Source of the DNA: Cryptosporangium aurantiacum
GTDB lineage: Bacteria; Actinomycetota; Actinomycetes; Mycobacteriales; Cryptosporangiaceae
Direction of reading: 5' to 3'
Assembly: GCF_900143005.1 (NCBI RefSeq)
Contig: NZ_FRCS01000011.1
Span: forward strand, 186,001 to 250,000
Length of the DNA stretch: 64,000 nucleotides
Positions 33,407 to 41,787 of the stretch are shown here, piece by piece. The position numbers and the translations under genes were made by a program. The notes below the pieces were generated by a model. That model was not told the DNA's origin, made no database searches, and saw only the letters and a list, made by a program, of their open reading frames with translations. Positions within the stretch are counted from its first letter, which is position 1. Each line of letters starts with the position of its first letter.

Positions 33407-35029
33407 ATAGGCTGCGCGCTGCCCGGTGCCGTACCGGCGCAGCGCGCCCTCGGGGCCGGCGGCGTTCGGCCGCTGGAAGATCCAGTTCTGCCAGGCGGTC
33501 AGGCGCCCGAAGACCTTGGTCTCGGCCGTCTCGGCACCAGCGAACCGCAGGTTGGCCTCCATCCCGGTCAGCGCGTCGGGTGAGAAGCTGGCCCGTTCCT
33601 CGACGACCAGGCGGATCTCGTCGTCCCAGTCGAGGTCGTCGGGCGCGGCCGTCACCAGCCCGAGCGCATCCGCGTCCGCCGCGAGCAGATCGCGGTCCAG
33701 CGCTTTCTCGACCGCGGCCAGTTCGTCGGCGCTGCCCAGGAACCGGGTCTGCAGCCGGGACTTCCCGTTGCTCATCGGCAGTAGCCCGGTGTTGAACGCA
33801 TCCAGCCGCACCACCGCAGGGGGCTTCGGATCCTCGTCGTCCTCGAACTGCCCGGTGAGCATGAACTGCCGGTCCGCGGCGAACGCGATCTCGGCGAGGC
33901 TTCCGACAAAACAGCTACCGGGCTCGATCAGCGCGAACAGGCTCCGCGAGGTGGTGTCCAAGCGCTTGAGCGTCCGCCGGTAGAACCCGATCGTCTCGTT
34001 CACCAGCCAGTCGTCGCGGTGCGTGAGCAGAAACTCGTCGTACGCCGCGACGAGCGCCGGATCACCCTCGGTCTTCAGCAGCCAGGTGCCCAGATCGAGC
34101 TCGTTGGTGCGTAACCGCAGGATCGCGTCGTCCAGCTCGCGGGTGGTCGCGAGCAGCCAGGCCCGGTCGCCCTCGGCGTGCACGTCGGCCGGGACGCTCT
34201 CCGGACCGGCCACGACGAGCGTCGCCGTTCCCGCGCTCCGGTCGAGCTCCACCCGCACGTGCGGATACCGGATCACGTCCCCCTCGATCTCCCGCCGCAG
34301 CGGGGTCAGTGTGATCCCGGTGGCGCCGGACCCCGGACGGGTGGATCGCGCCGCCGCGTCCGCAGCCCTCCGCGCCACCTCGGCGTCAAAGTCCCGGGCC
34401 TTCGCCACCGCGTCGACCAGCCGCCAGCGCACCGCCCGCTCGCCGCGCACGCCCTCCGCCGTGGTCGCGAACACGTCGGCCAGATCCCGGCGGACGCCAC
34501 GCTTGTCGACCACCCGGGTCAGGCCACCGGTACCCGGTAGGACGCCCAGCAGCGGCACCTCCGGCAACGACACGGTCGAGGAGTTGTCGTCGATCAACAC
34601 GATCTGATCGCAGGCCAGCGCCAGCTCGTAACCGCCACCGGCCGCGGTGCCGTTGAGCGCCGCGATGAAGGTCAGCCCCGGCGAGTCCTCCATGCCGTTG
34701 CGGGTCTCGTTCGTGAACTTGCAGAAGTTCACCTTCCAGCTGTGCGCCGAGGACGCCAGCATCTTGATGTTCGCGCCGGCGCAGAACATGCGGTCGAGGG
34801 CGCTGGTGACCACGACCACTTTCACTTCCGGGTGCTCGAACCGGATGCGCTGCAGCGCGTCGTGCAGCTCGATGTCGACGCCGAGGTCGTAGCTGTTCAT
34901 CTTCAGCTCGTAGCCGGGTACCAGCCCGCCGTTTTCGTCGACCGCGAGTGTGAGCGTGGCGATCTCCCCATCGACGCTCAAACGCCAGTGCTTGTACACA
35001 TCGGGCGCAGTGTCGAACGAAACGGTCAT
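33389..35029 (-). CDS. boxC: 2,3-epoxybenzoyl-CoA dihydrolase BoxC
   Basis: Seen: 546 residues from MTVSFDTAPDVYKHW. It has a crotonase-like N-terminal half with DRMFCAGANIKMLASSAHSW and NGTAAGGGYELALACDQI, plus the long C-terminal half typical of BoxC (GFYRRTLKRLDTTSRSLFAL, EPGSCFVGSLAEIAFAADRQ). Known: BoxC opens the epoxide ring with loss of formate, giving 3,4-didehydroadipyl-CoA semialdehyde. Next step BoxD is not in this window. The in-frame extension to 35140 (MRRCHREKNY) would cross the promoter and is rejected. It is the first gene of boxC-boxB-bclA, divergent from the PaaX-like regulator. Confidence 0.93.
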   Translation of the reverse strand: MTVSFDTAPDVYKHWRLSVDGEIATLTLAVDENGGLVPGYELKMNSYDLGVDIELHDALQRIRFEHPEVKVVVVTSALDRMFCAGANIKMLASSAHSWKVNFCKFTNETRNGMEDSPGLTFIAALNGTAAGGGYELALACDQIVLIDDNSSTVSLPEVPLLGVLPGTGGLTRVVDKRGVRRDLADVFATTAEGVRGERAVRWRLVDAVAKARDFDAEVARRAADAAARSTRPGSGATGITLTPLRREIEGDVIRYPHVRVELDRSAGTATLVVAGPESVPADVHAEGDRAWLLATTRELDDAILRLRTNELDLGTWLLKTEGDPALVAAYDEFLLTHRDDWLVNETIGFYRRTLKRLDTTSRSLFALIEPGSCFVGSLAEIAFAADRQFMLTGQFEDDEDPKPPAVVRLDAFNTGLLPMSNGKSRLQTRFLGSADELAAVEKALDRDLLAADADALGLVTAAPDDLDWDDEIRLVVEERASFSPDALTGMEANLRFAGAETAETKVFGRLTAWQNWIFQRPNAAGPEGALRRYGTGQRAAYDRKRV

Positions 35030-35078
35030 CAGCGTGTCCCGCTTCCTCGCTCGGGGCTTCCCGACCATCGTGGAACTT

Positions 35079-35114
35079 GCTACACATGATTTGCAAGGCT
35101 GCGGCGTGATGTAG
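35079..35114. promoter_or_regulatory. Candidate regulator site between boxC and the PaaX-like gene
   Basis: CTACA at 35080 and TGTAG at 35110 flank a TTGC/GCAA element (TTGC 35077-35080, GCAA 35093-35096) in the 130-bp divergent gap. This is a weak imperfect symmetry; PaaX-type sites are often imperfect. Treat as tentative. Confidence 0.3.
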
Positions 35115-35159
35115 TTCTTTTCCCGGTGGCAGCGACGCATCGAATGTCAGGATGTCGGC

Positions 35160-36002
35160 GTGACCACTGCGGAAGGACCGGTCGTCACCCGGCGACAGCA
35201 ACTCGGGGCGGCCAGCGCGCCCAGCCTGCTCCTGACGATCCTCGGTGAGTTCGTGCTCCCCGGCCGGCGACCGGTCTGGACCGCCGCGCTGCTCGATCTG
35301 ATGAGCGAACTGGACATCGCCGAAAAAGCGATCCGGCAGGCCATCATGCGCACCGCCGACAGCGGCTGGATCGAAGGTTCCCGCGTCGGCCGGGAAACCC
35401 AGTGGGCTCTCACCGACGCCGGTATCCGGCTCCTCCAGGAGGGCACCGAACGCATCTTCGGCTTCGCCGCGCACCAGCGCCCCTGGACCGGGCACTGGCT
35501 CGTCACCAGCGTCAACGCTCCGGAGAACCAGCGCGCGCTGCGTCACAAGCTCCGCACTCGACTCGGGTGGGCAGGCCTCGGGGCGCTCAACAGCGTCACC
35601 TGGCTGACGCCGTGGACCGACCGCGAAGCCGAGGTCCAGGGCGTCCTCGACGGGCTCGGCCTCGCCGCCAACAGCTGGTCGTTCATCGCGACCGCCGGAC
35701 AGATCGGCGACGAGCGCTCGCTCACCCGCACCGCCTGGGACCTCGACGACATCGAACGCCGCTACGAGTCGTTCCTCGACCTCGTCGGCCGCCGCCGACC
35801 ACGCACCGACCGTCAGGCGCTCCTCGCCCAGATCCGCCTCGTCCAGGAGTGGCGCCGCTTCCCGCTGCTGGACCCGGGGCTGCCACGCGAACTGCTGCCG
35901 CCGCGGTGGAGCGGGCACCGGGCCGCGGCGGTGTTCCGCGAGCGCCACGGCGCTTGGGCACCGCGCGCTCAGGCAGCCTGGACGGAGCTAGCCCACCGCT
36001 AG
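35160..36002 (+). CDS. PaaX-family transcriptional regulator
   Basis: Seen: 280 residues from GTG. The N-terminal PaaX winged helix is residues ~15-95 (SLLLTILGEFVLPGRRPVWT, AIRQAIMRTADSGWIEGSRV). The central domain has HWLVTSVNAPENQRALRH and GWAGLGALNSVTWLTPW, with a C-terminal Cas2-like/PaaX-C region. Known: PaaX represses phenylacetyl-CoA genes and is relieved by an aryl-CoA; some actinomycete homologues govern other aryl-CoA pathways. Inference: it responds to benzoyl-CoA and controls the divergent box genes, which is unusual since box operons elsewhere use BoxR/BzdR. Its stop overlaps that of the convergent ABC gene by 3 bp. Confidence 0.85.
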   Translation: MTTAEGPVVTRRQQLGAASAPSLLLTILGEFVLPGRRPVWTAALLDLMSELDIAEKAIRQAIMRTADSGWIEGSRVGRETQWALTDAGIRLLQEGTERIFGFAAHQRPWTGHWLVTSVNAPENQRALRHKLRTRLGWAGLGALNSVTWLTPWTDREAEVQGVLDGLGLAANSWSFIATAGQIGDERSLTRTAWDLDDIERRYESFLDLVGRRRPRTDRQALLAQIRLVQEWRRFPLLDPGLPRELLPPRWSGHRAAAVFRERHGAWAPRAQAAWTELAHR

Positions 36003-37711
36003 GCCGCGGGTGCCGTCAGGGACAGCGTCCAGAAGTCGGCGTACCGGCCGCCGTGGTGCAACAGTTCCTCGTGGCTGCCGCTCTCGACGATCCGGCCACC
36101 GTCGGCGAAGACGATCCGGTCCGCGCGGCGGACGGTCCGCATCCGGTGGGCCACGATCACCACGGTCCGGCCCGCCATCAGGCGCTCGATGCCCTCACCG
36201 ACCGCGGCCTCGTTCACCGGATCCAGCGCGGACGTCACCTCGTCCAGCAGCACGATCGGCGCGTCCTTCAACAGCGCACGGGCGATCGAGACCCGCTGAC
36301 GCTCCCCGCCGGAGAGCAGCGCACCGCCCTCGCCGACGTTCGTCGCCCAGCCGTCGGGCAGCCTGTCGACCACCTCGTCCAGCCGCGCCGCAGCCGCTGC
36401 CGCCCGCAACGCCGCGTCATCGGCGTCGGGACGGCCCAGCCGGACGTTCTCCTCGATCGTGCCGTCGAACAGGTAGACGTCCTGGAAGACGATCGCGATC
36501 CGCGCCATCAGCTCCTCGGTGCTGATCGCACGGACGTCCACCCCGCCGACGCGCACCGAGCCCGCGTCCACGTCGTAGAACCGGGCGAGCAACTGCAGGA
36601 TCGTGCTCTTGCCCGCGCCCGAGGGCCCGACGATCGCGAGCCGCTGTCCCTCCGGTACGGCCAGCGACAGGTCGTCGACGACCGTCCGGCTGCCGTGCCG
36701 GAAGCTGACCGAGACGAACTCCAGGTCGTGCCGGTCGGGCCGGATCGGGTCGGACGCTTCGGGCAGCGGCGGGGTGCTCAGGATCGTGTCGAGCCTGGTC
36801 AGCTCGGTACGGGCGCCGCGGAGCCGCCCGCCGAGCTCGGTGAGCGACAGCAGCGGATCCGCGCAGCGGGCGGCGAGCACGAGCGCGATGAGGACGTCGG
36901 CCGCGCCGATGGTTCCGCCGAGCGCGAGTGCGGCACCCAGCGCCAGCACGGCGGTGAACATCGTCTGCACGACGAGCGCCAGGCCCACCGCGCCGGGCAG
37001 CGTCAGCACGGTGGAACGGCGTGACGCGAGCTGAACGTCGCGCAACGCGTCATCGAGCAGTGCGAACCGTTCCGCGGTCCGGCCACCGGCCCGCAGCACC
37101 GGCTGGGCCTGCAGGTACTCGACGACCCGCTGGGCGGCCTTCCGGTCGCGCGCCGCGCTCTCCGCGTCGGCCGCCGCGGTCGCGCGGCCGACCCGGGCCT
37201 GGATGGCCGCGACGACCGGTGCCGCGAGCAGCGCGGCCACCCCCAGCTGCCAGTGAAAGACGAGCAGGATGACGACGATCGTCAGCGGCGTCACGCACGC
37301 GGAGACGAACGGCGCCAGCAGATGGGCGATCACGCTCATGGCCTGCAGGACGCCGCGGCCGGCCAGGATCGAGACGTCCCCGACGCGACCGGCGCCGTAC
37401 CAGCCGAGCGGCAGCCGGGCCAGCTGATCGCCGAGCCGGCGGTACATGCCGCGCAGCATCGTGGTCCCGACGCGGAAACCGGCGAGGTCGCTGCGATACC
37501 GCAGCACCGCGTAGACCGCGACGGCGGCGCCGAGCCCGGCCAGCCACGGCCGGGCGTCCGCGGGACGGTCGTCGAGCAGGGCTCGCAGCACGGGGATCAG
37601 CAGCGCGTACGCCAGCCCCTCGGCCACCGAGGCCGCGGTCATCAGCCCGATCGTGCGGCGGACCGGCCGGGCGTAGTCGTGTCCGAGCACGCGCAGCAGC
37701 AATCGGATCAT
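35999..37711 (-). CDS. ABC transporter, fused membrane-ATPase half (second subunit)
   Basis: Seen: 570 residues. Six-segment membrane domain to ~310 (GLMTAASVAEGLAYALLIPV and onwards). The ATPase has Walker A VGPSGAGKSTILQLLARFYD near residue 370, signature LLSGGERQRVSIARALLKDA, Walker B IVLLDEVTSALDP and the H-loop IVAHRMRTVR. Known: half-transporters of this kind form heterodimers. Sequence style, the pair arrangement and length resemble the YbtPQ/IrtAB siderophore-linked group, but transport direction is not readable. The start overlaps the first subunit's stop by 4 bp. The stop overlaps the convergent PaaX stop. Confidence 0.88.
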   Translation of the reverse strand: MIRLLLRVLGHDYARPVRRTIGLMTAASVAEGLAYALLIPVLRALLDDRPADARPWLAGLGAAVAVYAVLRYRSDLAGFRVGTTMLRGMYRRLGDQLARLPLGWYGAGRVGDVSILAGRGVLQAMSVIAHLLAPFVSACVTPLTIVVILLVFHWQLGVAALLAAPVVAAIQARVGRATAAADAESAARDRKAAQRVVEYLQAQPVLRAGGRTAERFALLDDALRDVQLASRRSTVLTLPGAVGLALVVQTMFTAVLALGAALALGGTIGAADVLIALVLAARCADPLLSLTELGGRLRGARTELTRLDTILSTPPLPEASDPIRPDRHDLEFVSVSFRHGSRTVVDDLSLAVPEGQRLAIVGPSGAGKSTILQLLARFYDVDAGSVRVGGVDVRAISTEELMARIAIVFQDVYLFDGTIEENVRLGRPDADDAALRAAAAAARLDEVVDRLPDGWATNVGEGGALLSGGERQRVSIARALLKDAPIVLLDEVTSALDPVNEAAVGEGIERLMAGRTVVIVAHRMRTVRRADRIVFADGGRIVESGSHEELLHHGGRYADFWTLSLTAPAA

Positions 37712-39429
37712 CGGTGCTCGCTCTCCTGGGAGCGCCGGAACGCGGCGAACTTCCCGTCTCGGGCCATCAGTTCGACGGGGTTGCCGCGCTCGACGATCAC
37801 CCCGTCCTCCAGCATCACGACGACGTCGGCGTCGGCGATCGTCTCCAGGCGGTGGGCGATGACCAGCACCGTCCGGTCACCGGTGAGCGTCGCCAGGACT
37901 TTCCGGACCGCGTGTTCGGTCTGCGGATCGGCGAAGGCGGTCGCCTCGTCGAGCACGAGGACGGGCGTGTCGGCGAGCAGCGCGCGGGCGATCGCGAGCC
38001 GCTGGGCCTCGCCGCCGGAGAGTCCGGCCTCCGCGCCGATCACGGTCTCGTAGCCACGCGGCAACTCGAGGATGCGCTCGTGGATGTTCGCCAGCCGGGC
38101 GGCGCGGACGACGTCGTCGCGGTCAGCGTGCGGTGCGGCCAGCGCGATGTTGTCCGCGACCGACGCGCGCAGCAGACGAACGTCCTGAAAGACGAACGAG
38201 ACGCTCCGGTAGAGCTGCGCGCTGCCGATCTCCCGCAGATCGACGCCGCCCAGGACGAGCTCGCCGTCGGTCGGGTCGAAGAACCGGGGCAGCAGCTGGA
38301 CCAGCGTCGACTTCCCGCTCCCCGACGGCCCGACCAGCGCGGTGACCGTCCCGGGCTCCAGCACCAGGCTGATCCCGCGCAGCACCTCCCGACCGGGCTC
38401 GTAGCCGAACCGGACGTTCCGCAGCTCCACCCGGTGCCCGCGCGGTGCGACCGGTCGCGCCGGTTCCGGGAGCGGCTCCACGTCGAGCACGTCCCGGATG
38501 CGGCCGACCGCCCGGCGGGCGGCCTGCAGGTCGTCGAAGCCGTGGCCGAGCGCCGCGACCGGCGCGGTCAGCCCCGGTCCGAGCAGCAGGAACGGCAGCA
38601 GGTCGGCGGGGGCCAGGCGACCGCCCGCGATCAGTGCCGTGCCACCGATCAGCACGACGAGCAGCACGAACGGCGGTGACAGCGCCAGCTGCATGCCCGC
38701 GGCGATCCCGGAGATGCCGCGCACCCAGCGGTTGAAGACGCCGACGAAGTCGTCCACGGCGGTGACGAACCTGCGGTGTGCGCGGCCCGAGCCGCCGAAC
38801 GCTTTGACCACCGCGATGCCCTGCACGAACTCGACGGCGGAACTGGCGATCCGCCCCATCGCGCCGTCGAACTCCTGCTGTTCGCGCAGCCGGGCCGGCG
38901 TCATCATCAGCGGGACCAGCGCCACCGCCAGGAGCACCGGGATCAGCGTCACGACCGTGAGCAGCCAGTCGACGCTGACCAGGTAGGCGAGCGCGACCAG
39001 CGGCACCACGAACGCGGAGACGAGTTCGCCGGGGGTGTGGGCGATGAACGGATGGACGGCGCTCACGTCCTCCCCGACCACCTTCGCCAGCTCACCGGTC
39101 CGGCGCCGGGAGAACCAGCCGATCGGCACGCGTCCCAGCCGCTGCGCCAGAGCCCGGCGCAGGGTCAGTTGCACCCGGCCGTCGAGCAGATGGCCGAGCC
39201 CGGACGAGGCTCCCGTGAACAGCAGCCGCACGAACAAGCCGACCGCTCCCGCCAGCACCGCGGCTCGGGCGTCGCCGTGGTCGACCGGGCCGGGCGCCAG
39301 CAGCAGCCGGCCCAGTTCGACGACCGCCAGCAGCGGCGCCAGGCCCGCGACCGCGCCGACGACCTGCAGGGCGACGACGCCCGCGAGGCCCCGGGCATGG
39401 GGGCGCAACAGCGGTGGCAGGGTCGTCAT
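37708..39429 (-). CDS. ABC transporter, fused membrane-ATPase half (first subunit)
   Basis: Seen: 573 residues. The membrane domain contains FSRRRTGELAKVVGEDVSAV near 110. Walker A is VGPSGSGKSTLVQLLPRFFD near 355, signature LSGGEAQRLAIARALLADTP, and Walker B VLVLDEATAFADPQTE; DEATAFADP is seen in YbtPQ/IrtAB-like and related exporters. Known: it works as a heterodimer with the adjacent subunit. Its start overlaps the 44-residue small ORF by 4 bp. TetR control via 39570-39602 suggests a substrate-induced exporter or siderophore-related transporter. The substrate is unknown. Confidence 0.88.
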   Translation of the reverse strand: MTTLPPLLRPHARGLAGVVALQVVGAVAGLAPLLAVVELGRLLLAPGPVDHGDARAAVLAGAVGLFVRLLFTGASSGLGHLLDGRVQLTLRRALAQRLGRVPIGWFSRRRTGELAKVVGEDVSAVHPFIAHTPGELVSAFVVPLVALAYLVSVDWLLTVVTLIPVLLAVALVPLMMTPARLREQQEFDGAMGRIASSAVEFVQGIAVVKAFGGSGRAHRRFVTAVDDFVGVFNRWVRGISGIAAGMQLALSPPFVLLVVLIGGTALIAGGRLAPADLLPFLLLGPGLTAPVAALGHGFDDLQAARRAVGRIRDVLDVEPLPEPARPVAPRGHRVELRNVRFGYEPGREVLRGISLVLEPGTVTALVGPSGSGKSTLVQLLPRFFDPTDGELVLGGVDLREIGSAQLYRSVSFVFQDVRLLRASVADNIALAAPHADRDDVVRAARLANIHERILELPRGYETVIGAEAGLSGGEAQRLAIARALLADTPVLVLDEATAFADPQTEHAVRKVLATLTGDRTVLVIAHRLETIADADVVVMLEDGVIVERGNPVELMARDGKFAAFRRSQESEHR

Positions 39430-39560
39430 CGCTCGTCCGCCCCGGGTAACCGGCTGCGCAGGAACGCGAGGATCTCCCGCCGGGCCAGGCGCGCCTCGGT
39501 CCCGTCGGCCCGGTCCCGGAGGACGATGCGGGCGCGCAACGAGGCTTTGCTGCTGCTCAT
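39426..39560 (-). CDS. 44-residue small protein coupled to the ABC pair
   Basis: Seen: MSSSKASLRARIVLRD continuing with RADGTEARLARREILAFLRS to the stop, 44 residues. It is basic, Arg/Ala/Leu-rich, without Cys or a membrane segment. An ideal AGGAGGTCCG ribosome site precedes the ATG at 39560, the best in the neighbourhood. The stop overlaps the ABC start by 4 bp (ATGA), showing translational coupling. An in-frame extension to 39632 would cross the operator and is rejected. No family recognised. It may be a leader peptide, an ABC accessory protein or a cargo/precursor peptide. The gene lies directly downstream of the TetR-controlled promoter. Confidence 0.68.
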   Translation of the reverse strand: MSSSKASLRARIVLRDRADGTEARLARREILAFLRSRLPGADER

Positions 39561-39569
39561 CGGACCTCC

Positions 39570-39602
39570 TCCTATTACGCTACTCACGGTAGCGTAATAG
39601 GA
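39570..39602. promoter_or_regulatory. TetR operator upstream of the ABC operon
   Basis: Arms TCCTATTACGCTAC (39570-39583) and GTAGCGTAATAGGA (39589-39602) are perfect reverse complements with a 5-nt spacer, 9 bp upstream of the small ORF and 16 bp before the TetR start. It is the strongest operator of its kind in the window. Confidence 0.88.
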
Positions 39603-39618
39603 AAGATAGCCTATCGGC

Positions 39619-40176
39619 GTGCAGGCATCCACTCCCTCCGTCAGCGCCGGGCGTCCTCGCTCGGACCTGCACGCGACCGTTTTCGCCGCGACGCTGCGGA
39701 CCGTGCACGAACTCGGTTACGCGGGCGCGACGATGGACCGGATCGCGGTCGCGGCGCAGGTGGCCAAGACGACGCTCTACCGGCGCTGGCCGTCGAAGGG
39801 CGCGCTGATCGTGGACTGTCTTCTCGACGCGTTCGGCCCGGTACCCGTCGAGGGCACCAGCCGGGCGGAGATCGTCGCGACGGCGATCCGCTGGAGCGCG
39901 GCCAAGATCGCGCAGCCCGGCGTGGGCGCGGCGTTCGCGGGTGTGTTCAGCGACGGCGTGAGCGACCCCGCGCTGCGCGAGATCCTGTCCACCCGGCTGC
40001 AGGACCCCTACCGGCTGGTGCTCCAGGAGACTCTGGACGAGCCGGAGCGCCGGGTGCTGTTCCTCATCGACGTCGTCACCGGGACCCTGCTCCACCGGAT
40101 GGGAATGACCGGCCGGCCGATGGACGACGAGGACGTCGACGCGCTGGTCGAAATGGTCCTGCGCGTGTTCCCCTGA
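39619..40176 (+). CDS. TetR-family regulator of the ABC operon
   Basis: Seen: 185 residues from GTG. The HTH is residues ~25-60 (ATMDRIAVAAQVAKTTLYRRWPSKGALIVD split as usual), with a compact TetR_C_16-like C-terminal domain ending in MVLRVFP. Known: a ligand-released repressor. It is divergent from the small ORF/ABC operon and overlaps the same promoter region with the 33-bp operator. Inference: it senses the transported compound and autoregulates. A GC-rich palindrome and repeat element follow the stop. Confidence 0.9.
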   Translation: MQASTPSVSAGRPRSDLHATVFAATLRTVHELGYAGATMDRIAVAAQVAKTTLYRRWPSKGALIVDCLLDAFGPVPVEGTSRAEIVATAIRWSAAKIAQPGVGAAFAGVFSDGVSDPALREILSTRLQDPYRLVLQETLDEPERRVLFLIDVVTGTLLHRMGMTGRPMDDEDVDALVEMVLRVFP

Positions 40177-40204
40177 CCCCGCTCACCAGCGGCACGGGTG
40201 GCCT

Positions 40205-40232
40205 CGGCGGGCCGCCGCGCGGCGGCCCGCCG
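40205..40232. terminator. Perfect GC palindrome, likely bidirectional terminator
   Basis: A 28-nt perfect palindrome (arms starting CGGCGGGCCGCCGC) 29 bp after the TetR stop and 74 bp before the convergent CoA-transferase stop. It adjoins the intergenic repeat copy that begins at 40232. Confidence 0.65.
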
Positions 40233-40290
40233 GATGACGCGTTCTGGGGCTGTAACAGGTGCTGAGAGACCGGATTCGCGTGCTTCGGCG
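40232..40290 (+). repeat. Intergenic 59-nt repeat, copy A
   Basis: This 59-nt stretch begins GGATGACGCGTTCTGG and ends TTCGCGTGCTTCGGCG. It matches 56818-56876 at 49 of 59 positions with no gaps (TAACAGGT and TTCGCGTGC identical). Both copies lie in convergent gaps directly after a GC palindrome. The hairpin of copy B (GGCCTCTAA/TTAGAGGCC) is only partly conserved here. Confidence 0.75.
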
Positions 40291-40305
40291 TCGAGTTGGA
40301 AGCGC

Positions 40306-40932
40306 TCAGGCCAGTGAGGGCTCGGTCTTGGCGCGGACCTCGTCCTCGGTGACGCCGGGCGCGGTCTCGACCAGCCGCAACCCGTCCGGGGTGACGTCCA
40401 GGACCGCGAGGTCGGTGATGATCCGGTGGACGACGCCGCGACCGGTGTACGGCAGCGAGCACTCGTCCACGATCTTGTACGAGCCGTCGCGAGCCACGTG
40501 CTCCATCAGCACGATCACCCGCCGGGCGCCGTGGACGAGGTCCATCGCGCCGCCCATGCCCTTGACCATCTTGCCGGGGATCATCCAGTTCGCCAGGTCA
40601 CCGGCCGCCGACACCTGCATCGCGCCGAGGATCGCGACGTCGATCTTCCCGCCGCGGATCATGCCGAACGACGTCGCGGAGTCGAAGTACGACGCCCCGC
40701 GCCGCACGGTGACGGTCTCCTTGCCCGCGTTGATCAGGTCCGGGTCGACGTCGTTCTCCTCCGGGTACGCGCCGACCCCGAGGACGCCGTTCTCGCTGTG
40801 CAGCACCAGTTCGACGTCGTCCGGAACGTAGTTCGGGACCAGCGTCGGCAGGCCGATGCCGAGGTTCACGTACGACCCGTCAGTCAGCTCCACGGCCGCC
40901 CTGGCGGCCATCTCCTGCCGTGACCAGCCCAT
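40306..40932 (-). CDS. 3-oxoacid CoA-transferase, subunit B
   Basis: Seen: 208 residues from ATG at 40932. The catalytic motif is in the [10 protein letters not shown] block (Glu nucleophile in [11 protein letters not shown]), followed by [20 protein letters not shown] and [20 protein letters not shown]. Known: with subunit A it transfers CoA from succinyl-CoA to acetoacetate (ScoB) or 3-oxoadipate (PcaJ); sequence alone does not choose. The IclR partner and the nearby box pathway, which ends at beta-ketoadipyl-CoA, favour aromatic catabolism. The start overlaps the subunit A stop by 1 bp (TAATG). The longer ORF to 41289 is rejected. Confidence 0.9.
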   Translation of the reverse strand: MGWSRQEMAARAAVELTDGSYVNLGIGLPTLVPNYVPDDVELVLHSENGVLGVGAYPEENDVDPDLINAGKETVTVRRGASYFDSATSFGMIRGGKIDVAILGAMQVSAAGDLANWMIPGKMVKGMGGAMDLVHGARRVIVLMEHVARDGSYKIVDECSLPYTGRGVVHRIITDLAVLDVTPDGLRLVETAPGVTEDEVRAKTEPSLA

Positions 40933-41687
40933 TACGCTCGCACCGTCCGCTTCTCGATCCGCTTGTCCGCTGCCTGCTCCGGCGTCAGCGCCACCACCCG
41001 GTGCACGTAGACGCCGGGCGTGTGGACGTCGTCCGGGTCCAGCTCGCCCGGCTCGACCAGCTCTTCGACCTCGGCGATCGTGATCCGGGCGCACATCGCG
41101 GCCAGCGGGTTGAAGTTCCGCGCCGCCCGCCGGAACACCAGGTTGCCGTGCCGGTCGCCCTTCCAGGCGCGCACCAGCCCGAAGTCGGCGACGATCGCCT
41201 CCTCCAGCACGTGCTCCCGGCCGCCGAACACCCGGATCTCCTTCGGCGGCGACGCGACCGCCACCGCACCGTCCGCGGAGTACCGCCACGGCAAGCCACC
41301 CTCGGCGACCTGCGTGCCGGCGCCGGTCACGGTGAAGAACGCCGGAATCCCCGAGCCGCCTGCGCGCATCCGCTCCGCGAGCGTGCCCTGCGGCGTCAGC
41401 TCCACCTCCAGTTCACCGGCGAGGTACTGGCGGGCGAACTCCTTGTTCTCCCCCACGTACGACGCGATGATCCGCCGCAGCCGGTGAGCGCCGAGCAGCA
41501 CGCCCAGCCCCCAGTCGTCCACACCGGCGTTGTTCGAGACGACCTCCAGGTCGCGGGTCCCGGCCTCCAACAGCGCGCCGATCAGCACGGCGGGGATCCC
41601 GCAGAGACCAAACCCGCCGACGGCCAGCGTTGCCCCGTCCGGGACGTCCGCGATCGCGTCGGCCGCGGAGTTCACGACTTTGTGCAT
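40932..41687 (-). CDS. 3-oxoacid CoA-transferase, subunit A
   Basis: Seen: 251 residues from ATG at 41687 ([18 protein letters not shown]). A TTG four codons earlier (41699) is an alternative. It contains [40 protein letters not shown] and [20 protein letters not shown], all typical of subunit A. Known: it forms a heterodimer (or tetramer) with subunit B for CoA transfer between succinate and a 3-oxoacid. First gene of the pair, divergent from the IclR regulator, with the 41769-41787 palindrome between them. Confidence 0.9.
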   Translation of the reverse strand: MHKVVNSAADAIADVPDGATLAVGGFGLCGIPAVLIGALLEAGTRDLEVVSNNAGVDDWGLGVLLGAHRLRRIIASYVGENKEFARQYLAGELEVELTPQGTLAERMRAGGSGIPAFFTVTGAGTQVAEGGLPWRYSADGAVAVASPPKEIRVFGGREHVLEEAIVADFGLVRAWKGDRHGNLVFRRAARNFNPLAAMCARITIAEVEELVEPGELDPDDVHTPGVYVHRVVALTPEQAADKRIEKRTVRA

Positions 41688-41768
41688 GACGCGATCCAAC
41701 CTCGTGTCCGGGCGACGTCAACTGAGCGGACGCGAAGTGCTCGTTCCCTGCGGGCGCGAACCGGTCTA

Positions 41769-41787
41769 GCGTTCACTGAGTGAACGC
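41769..41787. promoter_or_regulatory. Palindromic operator overlapping the IclR start codon
   Basis: GCGTTCACT-G-AGTGAACGC is a perfect 19-bp palindrome covering the GTG start of the IclR gene at 41780 and 82 bp from the CoA-transferase start. Probable autoregulatory and pathway operator. Confidence 0.85.

Noticed and set aside
35999-39429. Assignment of the ABC pair as an iron-siderophore importer (irtAB)
   Set aside because: No siderophore genes, binding protein or iron regulator is visible nearby; only sequence style supports it, so the call stays general.
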